A program made the position numbers and the translations under genes. Shown here one piece after another: positions 45,301-55,128 of a DNA stretch of 55,128 bases. Every line of letters begins with the position of its first letter. The first letter of the stretch is position 1. The notes beneath the pieces are model-generated. The model made no database searches. It worked only from the letters and a program-made list of their open reading frames with translations, and was not told the DNA's origin. This DNA comes from Vitrella brassicaformis (Eukaryota; Sar; Vitrellaceae). The DNA lies in the NCBI GenBank assembly GCA_001179505.1, contig CDMY01000272.1, positions 1 through 55,128 of the forward strand, in the 5' to 3' direction.

Positions 45301-47111
45301 TGTGTGCCATACCAGGTTCTGATGGTTCGGGTGCGGGGCTGCCCGAGAGGCCTGAGGCATTCTCGGACTCATCGGCGTCTGCAAACATGAACACGTCACG
45401 TCAGGCTCTACCATTTCATGTGGCCGGGCCAGGCCATGGCTGTGTGTGCGAGCATAGCATACCGTCCTGCATGTCTTCCGCCCCCTCATTGAACGCGGTC
45501 AGCTGGTTCTCGTCGTACAGATCCTATTAGACCCACACACGGACACAGACAGACAGGTGGCTCGGCTCCTGTGTGTTGCCTCCTGCTTGTCTGTCTGGCT
45601 GGCTCGAGTAGCGTAGGCACCTACCTCGAGTGCTTGTTGGTATGCGATGACTTTGTCGTCGTCGATGGTGTCGTCGTCGACCTCGTCCAGCCACATGACC
45701 AAACTGTCCACGATGTTCTCAACCGCCTCCAACTACATACATGTACACCACACCCACACGTGCATCGATCGCATCAACCAACATGTCAGTCGGGTCGGTG
45801 GCTGCCTGTCCCGGACGGCTGGCTGGTTGTCCTTCCTTGTCCCACCCAATCACTCTCTCACTGACTCAACCAACCAGCTTACATCGAAGCTGTCATTGTG
45901 TATCCGCCGGACCATCTGGTCCAGCTGCACACATAACATACACACGTACAAGACACAACAAACACTCTGTGCTGTGCTGCGTGTTCAAGTGTGGCCGTAG
46001 GGAGGAAGGTGGATTCGTTGTCTGTGCGCACGTTGTGTATGTGGCCCTCGTATCGGTCGATGGTGCCCTGGAGAGCACCTAGCACATTCGCATCTGAACG
46101 AACATACCAACCACCATTTACACAAAGCACCCAGGGAGGGAGAGAGGGAGGGAGGGATAAATGACAGGGTAGTGGGTTTGTGTACCTACCTACCTGGTCC
46201 CTTCTTCTTGCCTCCCTTGCTGCTCTCCTTCTCGAGGTCGGCCTCCACCTGCTCCTTCAGAAGACTCAGCCGATGGCTCAGCTCCTCTATCTTGCTGATA
46301 GATACACACATACACACACACATGGATGGATGGACACATCATATTTGTCCCATGTGTGTGACACCCTCCCCTCACGCGATCTTGTCTTGCTTCTCGATGT
46401 CCTTCTGATCCATCTGTGGGACACACACACACACACACACACCGCACAGCCGTGCACATGCCGCCCATCCGATAGATCTGGCCACGGGCAGCTACCTTAG
46501 GTGTTTGCTCGAGTCCTTCTTTGGAGTAGGTCTTCATCTTGAAGTGCTTCTCCAGCTCACGGAAACGCTCCATCTCCTGCACACACACACACACACACAC
46601 ACACAAAGACACCCAGACCAACCTTGCAGACACCGCCGCGAACCCGGCGGCTCGCAGGGCCGCTCATTTCATTCATCCCCTGCCCGACCTTTTCTATTTT
46701 CTTCCTTGCTTCGAGTAGGTCGTCCTTCTTGCTGCGCGTCGAGTCCTGCTCCAGCCACTTCTTGATGTCGTCACGATGCCTGACACACGCAAATAGACAG
46801 ACAGACAGACAACCGATGGATACTCTGAGGCCGTCCCTCCCTCGTGTGTCCGTGTGTGTGTATGTGGTGCATAGTCCCCTCCCTCCCTCCCTCCCTCCCT
46901 CGCTCTCCTTTGCCCACCCACCCAAATCGCTCTTTGTTTACCGCTGCAGCTTCTTGAGTTCCTGTTTGAGTTTGTTTTGGAGCGTTTCCTTGTGGTCCTG
47001 GTTGCGCGCCGCCTCCACCTTGCCCCAGGTGTCACTGAACTCCGCCAGGCCCTCGTCCACCTTCTTGAGACACACCTCTATCTCCGCAGCCTGCTTCTTC
47101 TTGGCCGCCAT
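42310..47111 (-). CDS. CCR4-NOT subunit NOT3/NOT5-like, divergent copy A
   Basis: A 20-exon model of about 942 aa; exon 5' ends: 47111, 46779, 46576, 46413, 46294, 46093, 45924, 45732, 45523, 45378, 45224, 45063, 44890, 44489, 44299, 43899, 43286, 43078, 42797, 42673. The N-terminal coiled coil is typical NOT3/5: EVCLKKVDEGLAEFSDTW, KKLQRHRDDIKKWLEQD, KKIEKEMERFRELEKHFKMK. A long Ser/Pro/Ala/Lys-rich linker follows. The NOT box begins normally (DYFERVLSDDTLLFIFAYHR, then QQSMAAYALEKRNWRW) but then turns into low-complexity sequence and lacks the expected TWFQRHEEP...YVYFDW half. NOT3/5 links CCR4-NOT deadenylase to mRNAs and ribosomes. The partial NOT box suggests altered partner binding. Exon sizes 170, 38, 62, 42 and 53 nt are shared with copy B. 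Confidence 0.85.
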
Positions 47112-47696
47112 CACAAACACACCGAATCACTCCAAACACGGGCCACGTGCCGCCTCAGTGGCCTCCAGGCCTCAGGTATTTAATGCCGGCAGCCGACAGA
47201 TGGCAGGTCGGTGCGGCCCGCCCGGCCCCTGCTTTCCTCTCACACACACGCCGACACGCCGCCAGCTCTCCACCGCCCCGGGATCTGATCCAATGGACCA
47301 CACGAGACGATTTGTGTTTGTCTTGTCAAAAGAGTGACGCGTGATCCAGGAAACGGCTGGCACTCAACACAGACAGCTACACGGACAGCTGCCACCAACT
47401 GTGACTGGAGCGGAGCTTCTCCTTCAGCACCCATTTGCGAGCTTTGTGCACTTTCAGCTCGCACGAGAGAAGAAGCGGGAAGAAGTGCTTGTTGGGTGTG
47501 CTTGTGCCTGCCTACGTGGTGTTGGATCCTTGCTTCGAAGCGAAGGCGATTGACCAGGCTGCTGATGGTTGGCGAGGCGGCTGCTGAGTGAGTGAGCCTT
47601 GGTGTGGTTGAGCGTCCGATCCCGTCCGTCCATCGAGCTGAGCGAGGCAGTGGAGCGAGCGAAGTGGCGTCATCATCATCCCATCCATCATCCAGC
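47112..47696. promoter_or_regulatory. Shared upstream region of the two NOT3/5 paralogues
   Basis: 585 bp separate the divergent ATGs of the paralogues. No coding exon or repeat of note. It probably contains both promoters and 5' UTRs. Confidence 0.5.
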
Positions 47697-50600
47697 ATGA
47701 GTCGTGGTCGCAAGTTGAATGAGGACATCGACAAGACCCTCAAGAAGGTGGACGAGGGCATCGTCGAGTTCGACGACATCTGGTCCAAAGTGCACACCGC
47801 CACCAACACAGCGCAAAAGGAAAAGTACGAGGGAGACCTCAAACGAGAAATCAAAAAGCTCCAGAGGTACACACACACACACGCGCACGCGTCATGGGTG
47901 GGGTGCCTTCATTCCTTGTCGGTCTCGTGTGTGTATGTGTTGTTTGTGGTTTGCTTGATGGATTGATCACTCAATTCATCAGGCTTCGTGACCAGCTGAA
48001 GACGTGGATCAACCAGTCTGACGTCAAGGACAAGAAGCCGCTGATCGAGGCCCGCAAGCGCATCGAGACAGAGATGGAGCGGTTCAAGGTCTGCGAGAGG
48101 GAATTCAAAATGAAGGCCTTCTCAAAAGTCGGACTGCAGCAGGCAAACAAGGTGTGTCAGCCAGCCAATACTGCACCAGAGAGAGACCCAGCGAGCGGTT
48201 GACGGGGGAGGGAGGTCGCCTCATCTGATTGATGCACACACAACACAAGTTTGCGTCTGTGCGTGTGCTGAATGTCATGGTGTGCAGGTTGACCCGCACG
48301 AGGCCGAGAGGGACAAAAACCGAACGTCAGTCATTTTCCACACCCCAACACACCACACCACAACACAACACACCCCAACACAACACAGAAAACGACAGAA
48401 GGCCGGTCTTGCTGTTCGTTCGTCTGTGCATCATGTGCTCGTTCTTGTGTGTGTGTGTGTGTGTGTGTGTGTGGTCTGTGTACCATTTGGTTCTATCAGT
48501 TGGATTCAGGACAGCCTGGGCAAGCTCAATGAGCAGGTGGACGAGTACGAGGCCGAGATCGAGTCACTCGAAAGCAAAAGGGGCAAGGCCAGAGGTATAG
48601 TACACACACATCCACCCCCACCCCCACCACCCCACCCACATGGCCCCATGTGTGATGTCTCAGATCACGCTGCGATAGATGCGTTGCGGGGCCACGTCGA
48701 CCGCCACCACATTCACGTACACAATGTAAGCAGCACCCGAGCCGAGTAGAGTAGGCAGCAGCGGCATACACATGTGTGCATGTGCGTGTGTGCGCGTGTG
48801 TGTGTGTGTGTTCAGTTGGAGCAGATTCTGCGGCGGCTCGAGAATGACACCATCGACGTGAGTTGAGTGCAGTCAGAGGAAACTTTCACTCACTGACCAA
48901 TGAATGCACGGAAGAGCTGACTGACTGTCACTTTGTGCGTGTCTGTCCCGTGCGATCAGATGAGTTTGCTCGAGCCGCTGCGTGAGAACATCGAGTGCTA
49001 CGTGCAGATGAACCAAGAGCCGGACTACTACGTCACAGACCCTCACGTACGATACGAAGGAAGCGCAGCACTCAACTCAACTGCATCGAGATCATTCTTC
49101 TGTCTGTGTGTCACGGGTGTGGTGGGCGATGCCCGGCTGCTCTCTCTGTGTGCTGTGCAGGACATGTATGAGGACTTTGACCTAGAGAACGAGCCGCTGG
49201 ATTTGGACAACGAGGACGACACCGACGAAGTCGGCACTCAGAACGAATCGGCGCCATCAACACCCAAAGGTGGGCTGGGTACTCTACAGACAGACGGACA
49301 CACACACAGCTAGATAGAGGAAGAGAGCAGGGAGGGCATCGACTCGACGGACGAGGGGCTTTCTCTGTGTACGTGTGTGTGTCAGTGACGGTCAAGGAGG
49401 ATCCCAAGGCACTGGCACTTGGCGCAGTGGCAGCTGCCAAGGCCAAACCCGATGCTGCCAAAACATACAAAGGCACGAAACCTCCATGCGCTCATACCGC
49501 GACAGAACCTCCCATGCCCTCACCACCTTGTACTGCTCGTCTGTATGTGTGTGTGTGCAGGCATTAATCCCGGCGTGTCGGTGTTGGGCGGCAAGACAGG
49601 CCGCTCAGCCGTTCACGCAGAGGTAAGTACCTACCTAAGGACCAACAGCCCAGCCCAGCCCCCCCACTAGCTCACCCTCACCCATCCCTCCATCCCTCCA
49701 CCCACATACAAGTGTTGTATGTGTGCCTGTCGGCTAGGTTGAGGACGGTGCTGCGTCGGTAGGTTCTGGTGTGGAGAGTGACGTGGCCCGCGAGCGGGCG
49801 TCGAGCGCCAGCCTCCACCCAGTCGCCCCTCCCTCTCCCGGGCCCATCTCATACGCAAACTCCGTCCAGGGCCTCAGACGCAACACCGAAGACGAATCGG
49901 TCAGCCCCCCGCCCCCCTCCACTGTCCCTTCCATCCATCCATCCATCTATCTATCCCACGTGTGCTCTGTTTCCCTGTCTGTCTGTGTGCAGTCTCTGTC
50001 GAAGAGTCTGGAGCCCAGCCCGACGGCGGCGACAGCAGCGGCCGCAGCCACGGCAGCCAACGAGGGCAGCGAGGAGAACACCTCAACCAGCAATCCGCCC
50101 AGCTCGGGCGGCGCTGGCGGGGCCGGCGAGTCGCCAAAGATACAGGAGGACAAGCTCCCACCACAGACTCAGCAGCCACAGCAGCAGCAGGGGGAGGGCG
50201 GTGCGCCGCTGGAGAATGGCGTGGCTGGCGAGCCGGACAAGAATGAGGCCGCCAAGGATACCGATGCGGAGAAGAAGGCAAGTTTGTTCGCGGCATATGT
50301 AATGCATGGAGGGAACACACGTGAAGGCTTTACCCTTTTTGTGTGTATGTTATGTGTTCAGGAGCTGGTGTCTGAGGTTGCGACGTCTGACAAGGCTGCA
50401 GCAGTGGAGGCGGCTAACCCACACCCGAAGCCCGTTTCCGAGGGGACTCCCACTGACGGGGCCAAAACACTCGACACAGCCAACACTGGGTGGGTAGAGT
50501 GGCTCAAAACACCAAACCGACATACACCACGCCACTCCCTACCATCCTTGTTTTTTTCTGTATCGTGGCAGGGAAGCGACTGGCACCGCCTCCCCCGCCA

Positions 50601-51891
50601 CGCGTGATGCCGCCCCCCGTCTGGCCCCCGGCTCACCGCCGGCAAAAGGGGCTGCCGAGGCCGACACCATCACCACACAGCCACTGCCACAGCCACAGCC
50701 ACAGCCAGGTGTGGAGAAGGCGCCCCTCCTTGAAGGGGGCGGGGGCAGCCCCGGGGACCGCAGAGGGCAGTGGCCCCTCGCACCACCGGCGGCTATTGCG
50801 GCCATGGCGGGGTCTGTTAAGACTGAGACGGGCAGCCCCACATCTGCTGGTAGGCATGGCACGGAGGGAGGGAGGGGAGAGGCAGAGGAACAGGACATGA
50901 CGCATTGAGAGTTCCATGGTGTGGTGGACAGTGGCGAGTGCAGCGGCGCCTAGTGGTGCTGCTGCCGGTGGTGGTGGTGGTGGTGCTGTTGCTAGTGGTT
51001 CGGGTGGTGAGTCGGTGTTGAGCCTGCTGGAGGCCTCGTACAAGACGATACCGCTGCCCTCTGACGGAGAGCGACCCACACGGGTGCGTGAGGCGACGCG
51101 ACACGGGAAGGAAGGCATTACCACAACCACCCAACGTATGCATGCCGCTGATTGTGTGCTGGTTGTTTGATGCAATCGATCGTCCACCATCAGTATCGTC
51201 CCCGTCAGCCTGTGCAGCTGCCGCCCAACTGTCCATTCCCCACGGCGCCCAGCCCGCAGTACAACTCGCCCGAGTTCTTCCAGAAACTCAACCTCGACAC
51301 CCTCTTCTTCGTCTTCTACCACCAGCAGGTAGAGAGTAGGGTGCGGTCGGTGCCCATGTGTTTGTTACATATGTGTTGAGTGAGTTGATCCTTCCCTGTG
51401 TGTCTGTCTGTATGGTATGCGACCGACTTGCAGGGGACCTACCAGCAGTATCTGGCTGCTCGCGAGCTCAAGAACCAGTCGTGGAGGTGAGTGCGTGAGT
51501 GAGGCAATGAGGAGCCAGCCGTCAAAGCATCAATGCACTCACTGTGCGCGTCTCTTTGCCTGTTTGTTCAGGTTCCACACCAAGTATTCGACGTGGTTCC
51601 AGCGTCACGAGGAGCCTCGCGTCACCACACCCGAGTTCGAACACGGCACTTACGTCTACTTCGACTGGGAATGTACGCACAACACAACACAACACAACAC
51701 CCCTTGACAGCACAGCACATCACATCACAGCCCACACCCACCCACCCACCCACCCACACCCCTGTATGGTGTCTGTCTGTGTTCCCTCCCTCGTGTCTGT
51801 CGATCATTCAGCCTGGACGTCGCGCATCAAGAATGAGTTCACCTTCAAGTATGAGTTCCTCGAAGACGACCTCGAGCCGAGAGCCACCTGA
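47697..51891 (+). CDS. CCR4-NOT subunit NOT3/NOT5, complete copy B
   Basis: A 19-exon model of 764 aa; exons start at 47697, 47983, 48288, 48500, 48664, 48816, 48960, 49161, 49386, 49561, 49738, 49993, 50362, 50572, 50932, 51194, 51434, 51572 and 51812. The N-terminal coiled coil ([40 protein letters not shown]) and a full NOT box are present: [38 protein letters not shown] and [10 protein letters not shown], ending [11 protein letters not shown]. The middle is Ser/Pro/Gln/Ala-rich. The protein should act in cytoplasmic deadenylation and co-translational mRNA decay. Two introns appear to use GC donors (AAAG|GCACGA at 49473 and AAG|GCAAGT at 50278); the second is in frame and could also be retained. 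It is head to head with copy A. Confidence 0.92.
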
Positions 51892-52790
51892 GCCCAACAA
51901 CACCAGGCGTCACGGCGAGAGGGGGGAGGGGAGGGGAGAGGAGAGATGAATGGAGGCGTTTTCAAGAGAGGAGACGCCTTCTTGCCTGCCTGCCTGCCTG
52001 CCTGCCGACATACCTGCGTGGGTCATTTTTCTGAGGAGGGAGTGGCGGGGGGCACGGATTGGCCGACCGGGGGACCGCACTGGTTTGTCTAAGTGTGAGG
52101 AGAGAAAGCGATGGATGCAAGGCGGGCGGGTTCTTACACATTGATTGGAGTATGTAGCCGTACGTTGTTAAGGAATGAACGAATGAATGGGTGGGGTGGA
52201 TGGACGAGAAACACACACGAGGGCGATTGATATATCCGTCATGCATCCCTTCCATGGGCCTTTATCGCCTCGGTAAGCTTACTTAACCTGTCTGCCTTGT
52301 ACCAACGTAAGTAGCGCATGGCATGCTGCCCGCTCAATCGATGAATGCCTCTCCCTCTGTCTGTCTAAACCGTGTATGTGTTTTATCGGAGTTTCAACCT
52401 TGGCTGCCTGCGCTTGATGTCAGACAGACAGACAGACCGGCGGGCTTGCTGAGGCGATGTCGCCATGGGGTGGGTGCAGTGAGTGGGTGGCGGGGGGAAG
52501 GTCGACGACTGGCTCGTACGCTCACTGGGTGTCCATCCATCGATAATAGGCTTTTGGTGGTCAGACGAATTGATTGATTGAATGGATGACACACTGCCTC
52601 TATATCTGTCTGTCTGTCGGGCTGTCTGTCGGGCTGTCCCATAGCCAGCGCACTCTTCGTGTGTGCACGCTTCTACAGACACATAGATAGCATTGGGACC
52701 TTCGAAATGAATTATCAATGGATGCACCACAATCAGCGGCACATATCAGCGACTCCTTCCTTCCACCCGCCGCCGCGTCGCGGGTGGTAA
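51892..52790. other. Gene-free spacer
   Basis: About 900 bp between convergent genes. Contents: GGGGA-rich sequence just after the NOT3/5 stop, a (TGCC)n run near 51984-52007, and CTGT/GACA runs near 52422-52435 and 52606-52635. No coding exon is supported. Confidence 0.6.
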
Positions 52791-53468
52791 CTACGGATGC
52801 CATACATCGATGTGGCCCGGCATCAGCGGCTCCCTCGCACCCGGCAGCCGGCGAGTCTGGAAACCCCTCTCCACGCTCCCAACCTACATCACCATCACAC
52901 AACACACACATCATAGTATGCCACATTAGGCACAAGACAGACATGATGGATGGATGGCGCTTTGCTCTCTTTGTCTGTCTGTCGGTCTTACGTATCTCTT
53001 GATGCGGCCGAATGGCTCGATGTCGTCGGGTATGCGGATGTATCGGATCTTGCTCTGCGAGACCGTCACGAGCTCGAGCTCCTCCACCTCGCTAACCAAA
53101 TCCTCACCATCGCGCCGCTCTCGCGTCATCGTCGCATCACGCATGTGTATCCTGCACACACACACACACACACGCACAGAAGCACACAGTCGGAATATCA
53201 TTCATCCTCGAGTGTCGTTTCTTAAGCACATGCAGGATTCGAAAGGCCTTTCGACGCTCTCCAAGATGCCCTCGACCACCACCTCATTCCGCAGCTCCAC
53301 AATGATGCGCTCGAGCACCAGGCTCTCGAGATACAGCTGCTGCAGTGACAGCTGTCGATACCACGCCGTCGGCAGCCTCTTGCGCCAAAGCCGTCCCTTC
53401 CACCACCCGCGACGCGGCTTCTTTGTGGGCGGGGCAGCCTGATGTGCTTCTCGCGGTGATGTGTCCAT
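52791..53468 (-). CDS. Sm/LSm-family protein (SmD/LSm4/LSm10-like)
   Basis: Three exons in phase (53468-53230, 53151-52992, 52883-52791) give 163 aa. A basic N-terminus (TKKPRRGWWKGRLWRKR) precedes an Sm fold. Sm1 is seen as LERIIVELRNEVVVEGILES and Sm2 as QSKIRYIRIPDDI. The Sm2 form with I/V-R-Y-x-x-I/L-P-D is characteristic of SmD1, SmD3, LSm4 and LSm10, the members that bind U-rich RNA in heptameric rings of spliceosomal or U7-type snRNPs. The usual M-N RNA-contact pair in Sm1 is not obvious (ERPFESCM at that point), which together with the extensions makes a precise assignment unsafe. The C-terminal 35 residues after the fold are Arg/Gly/Pro-rich. It diverges from the ISP-like gene. Confidence 0.65.
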
Positions 53469-53752
53469 CGCTGCACCGCTGTTTTTTCTCTGCGACGAGC
53501 TGTTTCACCGAGTGTCCTAGGTCGGCGAGCTTAGCTCGCAGGATCTGGCAGGTGGCAAAGAGGAGTCTTCGCGGCTTCCCGACGCGCTATCACGGTAAGC
53601 ACGACACACAAGGACAGCCGCCGGCCTGATCTGCTTTGACCTTGTGTCCTGTGCTGCTGCCGTTAGGTACCTTGGTGAGCATCATCCGGTGCTGTGGGTG
53701 CGGGCTCCCTCCCTCCCCCTTCCCCTCCCCCCCTGTCAACGGCGAGCGTGTG
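53469..53752. promoter_or_regulatory. Putative bidirectional promoter and 5' UTR (LSm / ISP-like)
   Basis: 284 bp between divergent starts. A likely 5' UTR intron of the plus-strand gene runs from ATCACG|GTAAGC near 53596 to an acceptor CCGTTAG near 53667. Inferred from arrangement and splice consensus. Confidence 0.4.
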
Positions 53753-54931
53753 ATGGCGGTATCGCTGGCGAAGGCGCTTCGCGTGCTGTGTTGCTGCGAG
53801 GACGCCCTGCCTCACGCCGAGGTGGTGGTGCAGGGCGGCCACCTGCCCCAGGCGGCCATCACTGGCGAGGCACTGCACGAGCAACTGGGCCCGGGCGAGG
53901 TGGCCCGGCCTGGCTCAAGGGGTTTCTTCAAGGAGGAGGATGCCGGCATCGTGCGGCCGCCTTCGTCGTACGTGCCGCCACACCACCATGACCACCCGCA
54001 GTACCCCTACTACAACAACACATCCAGCACCACGGCATCGCCACACCACTCGTCGCCCTCTTTGTATGCGTCGGGCTCGTCCTTCCCGACCAACACCCCC
54101 CTGCTGACCCATACCCAGCCGCTCCCACCCCAGCACCAGAACCCGAACCACCTCCAGCACAACAGCAACAGCAGCATGCCGTCCTCCCCCCACCACCCCA
54201 TCCCCGCATTCGCCAACGACAGCAGTGCGGCCGCACTCAGCCCCACCACGGCATCCTCACGCAGCCCCGAGCCGCATCACGGGATGGGCGCCGGTGTGGG
54301 CACCGTCAGCAACAACGCCTCCCCGTCGATGACGCCCGAGGAGCGGATAGCTGAGCGAGACCGGCTGCAGCGGCTGGTCAAGGAGTTCGCCAAGAAGGCC
54401 ATCAAGGGCGTCCATTGCACACTGGTCGACCCCTACACGGGCGACATGGTGCCGCACGAGCTCAAGCTGGACCGCTCCATCACCATGCTCTCACTGGAGG
54501 CCCTCAACAGCGTCCCCAACACCACCGACGGCGGCCCCGCCATCCGCCGGTCCGGCGTGCGCAGGGACCGACGGCTGCTCGAGATCGACACCATCTACCG
54601 CGGCACAGAGGTCGCCCGCAAGGTGAGCGAGCCGCTCCGGGCGACAGCCACCTTCTGCGTCGGGCTCGACATGAAGGGCGGCGCCGATGGGGTGGTGGGC
54701 GACAATGGCGGTGGCGATGGTGTGGACCGTGTGATCTTCCACCTGGGCGACGGGAGGGCCCGCGAGGAGTTCTACACCACCATGAAGATCCTCCGCATGT
54801 TCGCCGAGCTCAACGCCAAGCGGCAGGCGGAGAAGGGCCAGCAGCAGCAGCAGCAGGACAAACAGGGGGAGGCCTCCGGCAGCAGCAGCAGCGCTGCCAG
54901 CATCGCCGCTGTCAGAGGCAACACACGGTAG
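53753..54931 (+). CDS. ISP-like PH-fold protein of the cortical pellicle
   Basis: A single exon of 392 codons from the first in-frame ATG; the frame is open back to about 53636 without another ATG. The N-terminus has a Cys cluster (VLCCCED, about residues 12-18), a likely palmitoylation site. A His/Pro/Ser/Asn-rich linker occupies about residues 60-195. The C-terminal part (about 200-360) runs RLVKEFAKKAIKGVHCTLVD, then a Tyr/Thr-Gly turn, LDRSITMLSLEAL and a final helix EEFYTTMKILRMFAELNAKR, the order of the PH-like domain of inner-membrane-complex sub-compartment proteins (ISPs) of apicomplexans. Those attach to alveolar membranes by acylation and scaffold the cortex. The usual second-position Gly for myristoylation is absent in this model. 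A Gly/Asp-rich loop and a poly-Gln run are inserted. Confidence 0.6.
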   Translation: MAVSLAKALRVLCCCEDALPHAEVVVQGGHLPQAAITGEALHEQLGPGEVARPGSRGFFKEEDAGIVRPPSSYVPPHHHDHPQYPYYNNTSSTTASPHHSSPSLYASGSSFPTNTPLLTHTQPLPPQHQNPNHLQHNSNSSMPSSPHHPIPAFANDSSAAALSPTTASSRSPEPHHGMGAGVGTVSNNASPSMTPEERIAERDRLQRLVKEFAKKAIKGVHCTLVDPYTGDMVPHELKLDRSITMLSLEALNSVPNTTDGGPAIRRSGVRRDRRLLEIDTIYRGTEVARKVSEPLRATATFCVGLDMKGGADGVVGDNGGGDGVDRVIFHLGDGRAREEFYTTMKILRMFAELNAKRQAEKGQQQQQQDKQGEASGSSSSAASIAAVRGNTR

Positions 54932-55128
54932 ACCCGCCAGCCGGCCAGCCGGCCAACACACAAAGGTGGCTCGGTGTGGTGTGTGGCCGGGGTAGTGGAC
55001 GGGAGGAGAGGCAGGGCGGGTGGGTGGAGTGATTGACTCACTGGTTTTCCGTACGTATCCATTGTGGCCATCGTGGGTGGTGTGGGTGGTGTGGGTAAAT
55101 AAATGGTTGTGTGCAGCGCAGCAGGTGG
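54932..55128. other. 3' flank at the window end
   Basis: About 200 bp after the ISP-like stop. It has a GGTGTGGGTG-rich stretch followed by AATAAATGG (about 55098-55105), which could be a polyadenylation signal. No further coding sequence. Confidence 0.45.

Noticed and set aside
53636-53752. Extending the ISP-like protein to 53636
   Set aside because: No ATG in that part of the frame, and a likely 5' UTR intron acceptor lies within it.
1-55128. CRISPR arrays, insertion sequences, phage or viral genes
   Set aside because: The periodic repeats are microsatellites without spacers. No transposase, integrase or capsid-like protein was seen, and the introns mark it as eukaryotic nuclear DNA.
1-55128. 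tRNA or rRNA genes
   Set aside because: No T-arm/anticodon pattern or rRNA-like conserved block was noticed on either strand by eye. A tRNAscan-type search would be decisive.

Overview
The window looks like nuclear DNA of an intron-dense, GC-rich alveolate. A chromerid such as Vitrella brassicaformis is my best guess. The evidence is seen, not searched: almost every gene is split by short spliceosomal introns of roughly 50-120 nt; the window carries genes for a proteasome cap subunit, two aminoacyl-tRNA synthetases, two CCR4-NOT subunits and an Sm-like protein; and it has a two-domain AP2 protein and an ISP-like pellicle protein, both typical of apicomplexans and their relatives. Nothing bacterial, viral or plasmid-like was seen.

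Layout, left to right: a frameshifted multi-pass membrane gene (5' end outside the window; an intact inverted copy lies at 39.7-40.9 kb); a four-TM protein (-); a possible 42-aa gene (+); a secreted arylsulfotransferase-like enzyme with two C-terminal trefoil domains (-); a secreted or GPI-anchored protein (+); a two-TM protein with a PAN/apple-like module (-); a two-domain AP2 protein (+); a large GT32-like glycosyltransferase (-); a histidyl-tRNA synthetase with an N-terminal leader (+); a small cysteine-rich secreted protein (-); 26S proteasome Rpn1 (-); phenylalanyl-tRNA synthetase beta (+); a ZP-domain-like membrane protein (-); a small acidic secreted protein (+); the intact membrane-protein copy (-); two NOT3/NOT5 paralogues head to head (- and +); an Sm/LSm protein (-); and an ISP-like PH-fold protein (+).

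The organisation is striking. Seven divergent (head-to-head) gene pairs share intergenic regions of only about 120-590 bp, so bidirectional promoters are probably the rule. Introns are written in a TG/CTGT-rich sense-strand dialect, with (TG)n tracts directly before the 3' AG, and several introns appear to start with GC instead of GT. Gene-free stretches (9.8-11.1, 16.1-18.2, 40.9-42.3 and 51.9-52.8 kb) hold only simple repeats and, at 26.0 and 41.05 kb, telomere-like CCCTAA motifs.

Functionally the genes fall into housekeeping information processing (Rpn1, HisRS, PheRS-beta, NOT3/5, LSm), surface or secretory proteins (sulfotransferase, glycosyltransferase, PAN, ZP-like, GPI and small secreted proteins), a transcription factor (AP2) and a cortical protein (ISP-like). 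Exon models were built by hand from reading-frame phase and splice consensus; no database search was possible.
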